DNA of 22,463 nt from a virus, in the IMG/VR virus record IMGVR_UViG_3300013285_000085, positions 1-22,463 of that record, one strand, 5' to 3'. The stretch's first letter is position 1, and every line of letters starts with the position of its first letter. Of this stretch, positions 1-7,361 are shown in pieces. Below the pieces are notes generated by a model. That model saw only the letters and a program-made list of their open reading frames with translations. It was not told the origin of the DNA and ran no database searches. The translations under genes were made by a program, and so were the position numbers.

Positions 1-76
1 TAACGCATACAAGACAAGATTTGGATACTAAATAATAACGTGCAGGGACAACACAGGCCCGCCATAAGGAAAAACA

Positions 77-130
77 ATGTTAACAAAACCCACAGGTTCA
101 GTTACAACTTCAGCAAGTAAACCATTCTAA
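77..130 (+). CDS. Possible 17-aa peptide ORF
   Basis: A short ORF encodes MLTKPTGSVTTSASKPF. An AAGGA Shine-Dalgarno at 66-70 lies six bases before the ATG, better than the site of the 206-aa gene that follows. The peptide is rich in Thr and Ser and has no recognisable domain. It could be a real micro-protein, a leader peptide for the downstream gene, or the remnant of a lost gene. The good ribosome-binding site is seen; everything else is inference. Confidence 0.3.
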   Translation: MLTKPTGSVTTSASKPF

Positions 131-158
131 GAGATTAAACTAGCACATAATGAAAACA

Positions 159-166
159 GCTAAATA
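159..166 (+). promoter_or_regulatory. Weak T4-type late promoter box
   Basis: GCTAAATA matches the T4 late consensus TATAAATA at six of eight positions. It ends 20 bases before the ATG at 187, the same spacing as the better box at 4358-4365 before the gene at 4386. Alone it would not be convincing; the shared spacing is the main support. Confidence 0.25.
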
Positions 167-186
167 CAAGATAAAGAGAGATTGAT

Positions 187-807
187 ATGCAGACTAAAGA
201 CGCAACAGGAATTCATATTGAGGGACATATTAAGATATTTGACCCTGAATCTAAAGAAATCTACATTAATAAACGTAACGCTATCCATTATGAAAACATG
301 AGTATTGCCCTGGCAAATACTATGGCTAACACTGGACAAGGTACTGTTTATCAAATGGCGTTTGGTAACGGCGGCACAGCAGTTGATCCGACTGGTATTA
401 TTACATATCTAACTCCGAATAGTTCAGGAAGCAATGCTAGTTTATATAACCAACAATATGCCAAAGTAGTTGATGCTAGCAATAGCAACAATACAGATCC
501 TACAAGAAATTATATTCAAGTTCGCCATGTAACAGGCACAAATTATACAGATATTTTTGTAACTTGCTTACTAGATTATGGTGATGGTAATGGAATTCAG
601 CAGGCATTTGACAATGCCACTAGTACAAATAGTAGTTTTGTATTTGACGAACTAGGCCTAGTTGGTTACCCAGGGGCAGATGCTACATCAACCGGACTAT
701 TACTAACTCATGTTATTTTTAACCCAGTACAAAAATCGTTGAATAGATTAATCCAAATTGATTATACAGTTCGAATTCAAAGTTTAACTGGCTTGGCAGG
801 AGTTTAA
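187..807 (+). CDS. Putative phage structural protein (206 aa)
   Basis: The protein has no catalytic motif, signal peptide or membrane segment. Its N-terminus reads like a short beta-rich domain (HIKIFDP...NAIHYEN), followed by a Gly/Asn/Ser/Thr-rich middle and a beta-rich end, as in phage virion proteins. The ATG has only a weak AGAGAG upstream. The gene ends three bases before the next start, whose ribosome-binding site lies inside this gene, so both are probably on one late transcript with the fibre genes. From position and composition I infer a baseplate or tail accessory protein. I recall similar proteins next to fibre genes in marine T4-like phages but cannot confirm it here. The exact role is unknown. 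Confidence 0.6.
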   Translation: MQTKDATGIHIEGHIKIFDPESKEIYINKRNAIHYENMSIALANTMANTGQGTVYQMAFGNGGTAVDPTGIITYLTPNSSGSNASLYNQQYAKVVDASNSNNTDPTRNYIQVRHVTGTNYTDIFVTCLLDYGDGNGIQQAFDNATSTNSSFVFDELGLVGYPGADATSTGLLLTHVIFNPVQKSLNRLIQIDYTVRIQSLTGLAGV

Positions 808-810
808 TCG

Positions 811-3012
811 ATGTCATATACCGTTAAATTTACAGAAACAAACAACTCGGCCAAAGCACCAATTACTGTTGCTGATCAAACAATTAATACACAAACTGAT
901 GTAACTTTCGTAGGCAAGAACTATGCAGGCTACGGTCCGTTAATTGCAGAAAATTTCCTACACTTGTTAGAAAATTATGCCAGCCCAAGTGCCCCGGCTA
1001 CTCCAGTACAAGGTCAATTATGGTTTGACAACACAAGCGGAATTAGTCAGTTAAAAGTTAACATTGATGGTACTGCAAATGGTTGGCAGGCCGCCGGTAA
1101 CGTTCGTAAAGCGGCTGCGGCTCCTGATCTTACCAACAGTATCCAAGGCGATTTGTGGGTTGATACAGTTAATCAACAATTAAATTTATACACAGGTAGT
1201 CAATGGTTGCTTGTAGGTCCAACATATAGTGCCGGAGCACAAACTGGTCCTAAATTAGAAAGTTTTGCAGACGTCAATAATATAACTCACGTGGTACAAA
1301 GTATTTTTGTAAACAATAACCGTGCAATGGTTATTAGCGACAATACATTTATTCCTAAAACAACTATTTTAGGATTTAACGTAATCAATAAAGGTGTAAA
1401 CGTATACACTGACACTAATAATATCAGTAATTCTTATAAGTTTTCTGGTATCATTAGCCAAGCAGATAAATTAACAGATCCTGCCAATGCAGCCGCTCCG
1501 TTAAGCCTAACAAGTTTATTGCGCAGTGATCAACCCAGTACAACAAATTATAGTTTAACTATTAAAAACGCCGGCGGCCTAACACTTGGCAGTGATACTG
1601 GAAGTTTAAGTATTTTTACAGATACAAATAATACTGCGGCATTTTATGCCAAAACAGGCAATAGTATTGAGTTTAGGGTTAATTACAGTAATAGTGGCCC
1701 AGCTACAGTTTTACATATTGACTCTAACAGATTTGTTGGCGTTAATAAATCAAACCCGACACAAAGTCTTGATGTATCGGGTGTTATACAAACTGATAGC
1801 AAAATTAAAATCAACGGAACGGATGATGATAGCCTTGCGACATCAGGCGGATTCCAAGTTGCTGGCCCAGCAACGTTTGCTGGCATAGTAAATTTGTCAG
1901 GCGGCGCTAATTCAAAATTAGTTAATTTAAGTTCAAATATTCAACCCACTGCAAATGAAATATGGAATATTGGCGCCGACCCGGCACTAGGCGGAACAAA
2001 TTATAGATTAAATTCAGTTTATGCCAAGAATTTTTACGGAACATTTAACGGAACATTTGCAAGCGGTGCAACAGCAAGTGTAAGTATTAGTGGATCTGCG
2101 ACCAGACTAGCACAAGCAATCAATTTTGTATTAGCAGGAGATGTTAACAGTAACGTTATTGTTACAGACGGTTCTAATATCAGTTCTTTCCCTACATTAG
2201 GATCTACTGGTAATACTAATTCAACTATTACATTTAACACAGCACTTGCAACAAGTTCATTCACAGATTCTACAAAACCAATTGGCGCTCCACAGTCTAC
2301 CGATATATTTTTGTTTTATCGTCCGGGCAATGCTGGATTAAACACAATTACAAGAAGCAATCTTGTTAGCGGATTACAAGTTCCAATCGGAACAATATTA
2401 CCTTATAGTGGAAAAACTCTTCCAGCTGGTTTTTTATGGTGTGACGGCAGTGAAGTTTCTATTAAAGATTACGGTGCATTAAACAATATTATCGGAGCAC
2501 CTGCAGGATATGTTTATAAACCTGCCGCACAATTAGTTGGATATCCAACTGGTAGTACATTTGCATTACCCGACCTTCGTGGACGTTTCCCGTTAGGCCT
2601 AGATAATATGAATAACGGTTTAAGCGTAGTCATTGATTCCGCTAAAGATACTCAAAGCGCAGGCGGCGGCCCAGCTGGCCGCCTTGGAGGTGCAGTTACA
2701 AGTCAGACAGTAGGCGGCGCATCTGGAACTTTCCAAATTAAATTAGCTAAGGGAAATTTACCGGCCCATACGCACACATTAAAAGGCGCGGCTGGTACTC
2801 AGTATTATGCAATACGACCCATTGCAGGTGCACCGCAAGACGGCGATGCTATTGCAGGACAGGGCCCTGGAACTATTGCCGCTAATCAAGCACAGTATTT
2901 GTCAAACTCTGGAGCTATATCTTTAGATTCAGGCGAAACTATCGGTAACCCAGTGACTATTATGAATCCATATTTGACTATTAACTATATTATCTTTACC
3001 GGAGCCGTTTAA
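811..3012 (+). CDS. Tail fibre / short-fibre-like protein with C-terminal collar domain
   Basis: This 733-aa modular fibre protein opens with the module shared with the genes at 3012 and 4386: MSYT start, VGKNYAGYG near residues 34-42, LLENYA, GQLWFD near 68-73, then a second QGDLWVD...NQQLN repeat. The middle is a Ser/Thr/Asn/Gly-rich beta region with a 'NIG...Y..NSVYAKNFYGT' segment. From about residue 524 to the end it matches the phage tail collar domain: GTILPYSG, GFLWCDG, LPDLRGRFPLG and PAHTHTL. The HTH histidines (653 and 655) correspond to the Zn-binding His-x-His of T4 gp12. Expected role: trimeric receptor-binding fibre on the baseplate. A strong AGGAG (798-802) precedes the ATG. 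The stop overlaps the next ATG (TAATG). Confidence 0.88.
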   Translation: MSYTVKFTETNNSAKAPITVADQTINTQTDVTFVGKNYAGYGPLIAENFLHLLENYASPSAPATPVQGQLWFDNTSGISQLKVNIDGTANGWQAAGNVRKAAAAPDLTNSIQGDLWVDTVNQQLNLYTGSQWLLVGPTYSAGAQTGPKLESFADVNNITHVVQSIFVNNNRAMVISDNTFIPKTTILGFNVINKGVNVYTDTNNISNSYKFSGIISQADKLTDPANAAAPLSLTSLLRSDQPSTTNYSLTIKNAGGLTLGSDTGSLSIFTDTNNTAAFYAKTGNSIEFRVNYSNSGPATVLHIDSNRFVGVNKSNPTQSLDVSGVIQTDSKIKINGTDDDSLATSGGFQVAGPATFAGIVNLSGGANSKLVNLSSNIQPTANEIWNIGADPALGGTNYRLNSVYAKNFYGTFNGTFASGATASVSISGSATRLAQAINFVLAGDVNSNVIVTDGSNISSFPTLGSTGNTNSTITFNTALATSSFTDSTKPIGAPQSTDIFLFYRPGNAGLNTITRSNLVSGLQVPIGTILPYSGKTLPAGFLWCDGSEVSIKDYGALNNIIGAPAGYVYKPAAQLVGYPTGSTFALPDLRGRFPLGLDNMNNGLSVVIDSAKDTQSAGGGPAGRLGGAVTSQTVGGASGTFQIKLAKGNLPAHTHTLKGAAGTQYYAIRPIAGAPQDGDAIAGQGPGTIAANQAQYLSNSGAISLDSGETIGNPVTIMNPYLTINYIIFTGAV

Positions 3013-4349
3013 TGAGTTACACAGTATATACAACCGACGGAACACAACTAACTCAGGTGTTGGACGGCCAGTTTGATCAAATTACTACTAGTTTAACTTT
3101 AGTTGGAAAAAATTCAAGTAGCTATGGTAATTATTTTAATGAGAATTTTGTTTACTTATTAGAAAATTTTGCCGGAACATCTGCACCAACTAAGCCAATT
3201 ACAGGTCAAGTATGGTTTGACAAATCGTCGGGCCGCTTGAAAGTATACGATGGAAACTTATTTAAAGTAACAGGAGGAGCGTTAGTGAGTGCTACTCCTC
3301 CAGCCCAACTTGCCGCTGGTGATATTTGGATAGATAGTACTAATCAACAAATGTATTTTAATGATGGCAATGCAACAGTACTAGCCGCTCCGATATATAC
3401 AAAAAATCAAGGCCAATCGGGATTTAAAACAGTAACAATTTTAGATCAGTACAGCAGTCCGCATACTGTTTTATATTTTTATCTTGCAAATAACCTAGTT
3501 GGAATTTATAGTTTAGATACATTTACACCTTTAACTGCAATTAGTGGTTATACATTTGGTAGCTTTTTAGGATTTCAAACTGGTACTACATTAACTATCA
3601 CTGGAGTAACGACCGGACAAATTAGTGTAGGACAAATTTTATCAGGAACCGGCATTGCATCTAGTACGGTAGTTACTGCTTTTAAAACAGGAACCGGCGG
3701 AGTCGGAACATACAGTGTTAGTACAAGTCAAACAGTTGCTAGTACAACAATAAGTGCTAGTAATAAAGTTATCAAAGCTGGATTTAATATCAGTAGCTAT
3801 CCCGGATTAACTTTTAATGTGCAGGCCAGTACAGCATCGGGCATTATAGACACTGACGGTACTATCAAAGCTGTTTCAAACTTTATGAGTACTGGGGATT
3901 TACAAGCTAACGGTAGTTACGGACAAAGCCTTACATTAAACCAAGTAGTTATTGCAAATGATAATGCATTACAATTAGGTAGTAATCAAAGTGGAAAAAT
4001 TTATTCAGGTACAGATACTTTAAAAGTTGAATCAGTTGTACCGGGCGGAAATTTTCAAGTAAACGTAGTCCCAGTAGGCGGCAGTTCAACCAGTGCTATT
4101 TTTGTAAATTCAAATGTTGGACAGATTGGAGTTTATACTTCTACTCCACAAGCTACAATAGATGTTAACGGAAGTGCAATTATCCGAGGAACGTTAAGTT
4201 TAACAGGATCGAGTCTAACAATAGGGTTAAGTGCTACTAAAACTGGAACTAGTACAGGCACACTGGGACAATTTGCTTGGGATACGAGTTATTTGTACAT
4301 TTGTACAGCCGAAAATACGTGGAAACGTGTGGCCTTGAATAGCTTTTAA
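3012..4349 (+). CDS. Modular tail fibre protein, paralogue 2
   Basis: This 445-aa protein starts on the last base of the previous stop (TAATG), implying translational coupling. The N-terminal module is shared with the flanking fibre genes (VGKNSSSYG 31-39, LLENFA, GQVWFD 65-70, then a GDIWID...NQQMY repeat). Residues about 189-251 are a separate beta-rich module (GTTLTITGV...GQILSGTGIA...GTGGVGTYSVS) of a kind that occurs as mobile units in phage and bacterial surface proteins; it looks inserted relative to the paralogues. The end (about 412-445) has LGQFAWD...YICT..NTWKRVAL, a terminal domain I recall from many phage virion proteins. It has no collar or chaperone domain. Probably a fibre or baseplate-attached adhesin; the ligand is unknown. 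Confidence 0.82.
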   Translation: MSYTVYTTDGTQLTQVLDGQFDQITTSLTLVGKNSSSYGNYFNENFVYLLENFAGTSAPTKPITGQVWFDKSSGRLKVYDGNLFKVTGGALVSATPPAQLAAGDIWIDSTNQQMYFNDGNATVLAAPIYTKNQGQSGFKTVTILDQYSSPHTVLYFYLANNLVGIYSLDTFTPLTAISGYTFGSFLGFQTGTTLTITGVTTGQISVGQILSGTGIASSTVVTAFKTGTGGVGTYSVSTSQTVASTTISASNKVIKAGFNISSYPGLTFNVQASTASGIIDTDGTIKAVSNFMSTGDLQANGSYGQSLTLNQVVIANDNALQLGSNQSGKIYSGTDTLKVESVVPGGNFQVNVVPVGGSSTSAIFVNSNVGQIGVYTSTPQATIDVNGSAIIRGTLSLTGSSLTIGLSATKTGTSTGTLGQFAWDTSYLYICTAENTWKRVALNSF

Positions 4350-4357
4350 TTGGTAGC

Positions 4358-4365
4358 GATAAATA
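4358..4365 (+). promoter_or_regulatory. T4-type late promoter box (GATAAATA)
   Basis: GATAAATA matches TATAAATA at seven of eight positions in the 36-bp gap between two fibre genes. It ends 20 bases before the ATG at 4386 and is followed by an ACGAGGAAT ribosome-binding site. The same octamer occurs in two minus-strand intergenic gaps (20046-20053 and 19209-19216), which suggests it is this phage's usual late box. Confidence 0.5.
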
Positions 4366-4385
4366 TAAAAAACGAGGAATAACTG

Positions 4386-5879
4386 ATGTCATACACGATT
4401 CTTAATTCTAGAGGAACCCAGCTAACAGTAGTAGCGGACGGAACTGTAGATAACACACTACCGATTAAATTAATTGGTAAAAATTATGCTGGATACGGCG
4501 AAATTCAAAGCGAAAACCTGGTGTATATGCTAGAACATTTTGCTAATGCCAATGGTCCAAATAATCCGCTTACTGGACAATTATGGTACGATACAGCTAA
4601 TTCAAAATTACGTTTTTGGGACGGTAGTCGTTATCGTGTAACTAGCGGTTGCGAAGTTACTGTAACAAATTTACAGCCAAGCGGCGCAAAACAAGGCGAA
4701 TTTTGGTTTGATTCTGTTAATCAGCAGGTATACGTTAATAACGGCGCTGGTTATGTTTTAGTTGGGCCGCAAAGTGTTGCAGGCGCTGGAACTACGCAAA
4801 TGCGAAGTGCAAGCGTAACGGATGTCAACGGTGGATCGCACTCGATTATTTTAGCTTACGTTGGTGGTCAGGTAATGTATGTTATTAGTCAACAGGCATT
4901 TACATTAAATCCAAACATTGCAAGCAATCCAACAAATGGTTTTAGTGATATCAGAAAAGGTATTACCTTATCAAGTAGCTCATTAAATGCACAAAGCAAA
5001 TTTACAACATCAGATTCGGCCATGCGCTTTTGGGGAACTGCCAGTGATTCCGATAGTTTAGGTGGATATGCGGCTAGTGACTATCTACGTAGCGGTAATG
5101 CTGGCTTTACTAATCGTGTATCATTTGGAGATGCTGGCTTTTTCTTAGGCGCTAGTAATCCAATTTTGTTTAATATTGCTAGTGGCATACCAACTTTAGC
5201 AAATCAACAGGGAAATACATTAGTATTCCAAGTTACTGTTAACAGTGCTCAAGTAAGTCCGTTAACAATATCTGGCACTGCAATTATCCCTGACATCAAC
5301 ATGGCAAACATTGCTACTATTGGTAGTTCAACACGCCAGTATAATACAATTTATGCTACTAACTTTTCTGGTACCGCTAGTCAGGCCAGCAGTTTATTAG
5401 AAAGTGTTAGTAACGGGTATCGCACAGGTAATACCGGCACTGTTCCAAACACAGTTGCAGTCCGTGATAACAATGCCGATATATTTGCAAACATATTCCA
5501 AGGTATTGCAAGTTCAGCAGACTATGCTGACTTAGCAGAAAAATATCTAGCTGATGCCGAATACGAAGTAGGTACAGTTTTAATGATCGGCGGTGATAAA
5601 GAAGTAACAGCTTGTGAAGTTGGATGTTGTGCAGTTGGGCCAGTGTCTGGAAATCCAGCATACATGATGAACAGTGGTCTTGAAGGCGGCGTTTATGTTG
5701 CACTAAAAGGTCGTGTTCCTGTAAAAGTCACAGGTCAAGTAAAGAAAGGTCAAAAATTAGTTGCCGGCCCTAACGGAACAGCCCAAGCATCTTATGGAAC
5801 TAACAGTGATTATTTTGCCATTGCGTTAGAAACAACTGAAAATGTTGGCGTAGTAGTCATTGAAGCACTGGTCTTATAA
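4386..5879 (+). CDS. Modular tail fibre protein, paralogue 3, with YADLAEKY C-terminal domain
   Basis: This 497-aa protein is the third copy of the MSYT N-terminal module (IGKNYAGYG 30-38, ENLVYMLEHFA, GQLWYD 64-69, then GEFWFD...NQQVYVNNG). The shaft is beta-rich, with LRSGNAGFTNRVSFGDAGF and a 'TIGSSTRQYNTIYATNFSGTA' type repeat, then residues about 378-497 form a separate domain: DYADLAEKYLADAEYEVGTV, then VALKGRVPVKVTGQVKKGQKLV. I recall this C-terminal domain from many aquatic phage fibres, but I do not know a proven function; trimerisation or receptor contact is plausible. The ribosome-binding site is GAGGA at 4374-4378. The stop is separated from the next ATG by nine bases carrying AAGGA. 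Confidence 0.82.
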   Translation: MSYTILNSRGTQLTVVADGTVDNTLPIKLIGKNYAGYGEIQSENLVYMLEHFANANGPNNPLTGQLWYDTANSKLRFWDGSRYRVTSGCEVTVTNLQPSGAKQGEFWFDSVNQQVYVNNGAGYVLVGPQSVAGAGTTQMRSASVTDVNGGSHSIILAYVGGQVMYVISQQAFTLNPNIASNPTNGFSDIRKGITLSSSSLNAQSKFTTSDSAMRFWGTASDSDSLGGYAASDYLRSGNAGFTNRVSFGDAGFFLGASNPILFNIASGIPTLANQQGNTLVFQVTVNSAQVSPLTISGTAIIPDINMANIATIGSSTRQYNTIYATNFSGTASQASSLLESVSNGYRTGNTGTVPNTVAVRDNNADIFANIFQGIASSADYADLAEKYLADAEYEVGTVLMIGGDKEVTACEVGCCAVGPVSGNPAYMMNSGLEGGVYVALKGRVPVKVTGQVKKGQKLVAGPNGTAQASYGTNSDYFAIALETTENVGVVVIEALVL

Positions 5880-5888
5880 GGATAAAAC

Positions 5889-7307
5889 ATGGCAGGCGCA
5901 GGCTCAAAAATATTAGCATCCGATTACAATGTTATTTGGAATTTAGTTAATACTATACTAGGTCCAGGTATTGGACAATACGGATATAACCAAACTATTA
6001 CTAGTAATCAGGTTGCAGTTAAAGCCAAGGTTAAATTACTTGACTGGGTTAATTTAAGGACAGATTTAGCCAAGATAGGAACGCATCAAACTGGTACAGC
6101 TCCTACAACTGTTACTTTACCAGTTCCTGGAAATTTAAATCCTATAACAGTCAGTAGTACTACAGCGCCTACATTGAGTGCTGGTTTATATCTAGTAACA
6201 TTTAACATACCCATTCAAGACATAGCACCAAGTATTGGCGCAAGTTACAAAATTACTGGTAGTGCAAATACAAGTTATAATGGTACATTTATATCCACAG
6301 CAAGTACAACTACTAGTGTAACATTGGGTTATGTTAGTAATCCTGGAACATATGATCCAATCAATGGAAAAACTCACATAGCTAGTGTACTAACATATAA
6401 TTTAATGTCAAGATATTTGTCTTATGCTCAAGGACTGTACATAACTGCATACAATCCTACGATTTCAGCAGTAACAGCTTCTGTGACTTCTCTTAGTACT
6501 CCTCGAGTAGTAACTTGCTATACTGCGGCAGTTATAATGGTAGGCGGAACTATAACAGGGCCAGGAATTGCTGGAGCAACTATTGTAAGCGTTGTGCAAG
6601 GAGTAAGCATAACTCTTGGGCAAGATGCAACACAAGTAACATCTAGTGCAAGTTATACTATTAGTCTTGCTACTGGTATAAAAACGGTTGCGGCTAGCCA
6701 GTTAGCTACTCAGTCGTTAACAACTGTAACTAGAAACACTAATTGGAATGGTGATATTCAGACTACTGCTACTTTTACATTTAAAGATTCTAACAGCGTA
6801 GCAACAACGGATGCGGCCCGTGCATTTTTTAACGCAGGTAGTCAGATTGAAATTGCTCCAACATTAACGGGAACATTTAGTGCAGGGTCTACTATTAAAG
6901 ATCAAACATGGCAAACAATGTTTCAACAAATTGGTAAAATTATTTTTAGAGCTAACGATACTACTCAAGATAACACTAGTGTAGGCGGTTCTGGTTTTGA
7001 TAGTTCTTCTAGCAACCCGAGTATAGTAAGTACAGTTGGTTGGTTTGAACTAACTACTGCACCTCGCCTAATCTTTCAAAAAAATGCACCTAGCGGAGCA
7101 TACAGTTCAAATGCATTGACTGTGTATGCTAGTACAGATATATCGGCTACACAATTATTGATTACTGTTCGCTTCCAAGATGATGCGGCTGGAAATGTTG
7201 ACGAAAACGTAGATGGATCTTTGGCAGTAGCATTTTCAACAACTTATGCTAGCGGAAGTAACGTTTCAACACCTATTCCGCTCGTTAGCACAACATTAAT
7301 TCAATAA
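5889..7307 (+). CDS. Tail/virion adhesin-like protein, paralogue of the next gene
   Basis: This 472-aa protein begins a second fibre family. Residues about 12-68 (DYNVIWNLVN...YGYNQ...HQTG) and a later block (NWNGDIQTTATFTF...ARAFFNAGSQIEI...TWQTMFQQIGKIIF...PSGAYSSNALTVYAS) align clearly with the 763-aa gene that follows. Inserted between them are Ser/Thr-rich beta modules, including PRVVTCYTAA...GTITGPGIAGATIVS, which resembles the mobile unit in the gene at 3012. No enzymatic motif is visible. The likely role is a virion-surface or fibre protein. Translation starts at an ATG with AAGGA four bases after the previous stop. Confidence 0.75.
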   Translation: MAGAGSKILASDYNVIWNLVNTILGPGIGQYGYNQTITSNQVAVKAKVKLLDWVNLRTDLAKIGTHQTGTAPTTVTLPVPGNLNPITVSSTTAPTLSAGLYLVTFNIPIQDIAPSIGASYKITGSANTSYNGTFISTASTTTSVTLGYVSNPGTYDPINGKTHIASVLTYNLMSRYLSYAQGLYITAYNPTISAVTASVTSLSTPRVVTCYTAAVIMVGGTITGPGIAGATIVSVVQGVSITLGQDATQVTSSASYTISLATGIKTVAASQLATQSLTTVTRNTNWNGDIQTTATFTFKDSNSVATTDAARAFFNAGSQIEIAPTLTGTFSAGSTIKDQTWQTMFQQIGKIIFRANDTTQDNTSVGGSGFDSSSSNPSIVSTVGWFELTTAPRLIFQKNAPSGAYSSNALTVYASTDISATQLLITVRFQDDAAGNVDENVDGSLAVAFSTTYASGSNVSTPIPLVSTTLIQ

Positions 7308-7361
7308 TTATCTTAGTAAACTAAATCTAAGCTAACTATATTATAGGTATAAGGAATAAGC

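Larger units (their letters stand above)
1..186 (+). other. Leader region upstream of the first structural gene
   Basis: This stretch has no long ORF. Two short open frames run in from the left edge and stop early: one ends at 29-31 with ...TRFGY, the other at 33-35 with ...QDLDTK. Either could be the 3' end of an upstream gene, and I cannot choose. The rest holds a 17-codon ORF with a ribosome-binding site (77-130) and a weak late-promoter-like box (159-166). No convincing terminator or RNA gene is seen. Confidence 0.4.

Noticed and set aside
7308-7361. Promoter or terminator in the gap between the two family-2 fibre genes
   Set aside because: TATATT/TATTAT is present but no -35 at 16-18 bp, and the CTTAG...CTAAG repeat is short with no T tract; only the AAGGA ribosome-binding site is convincing.
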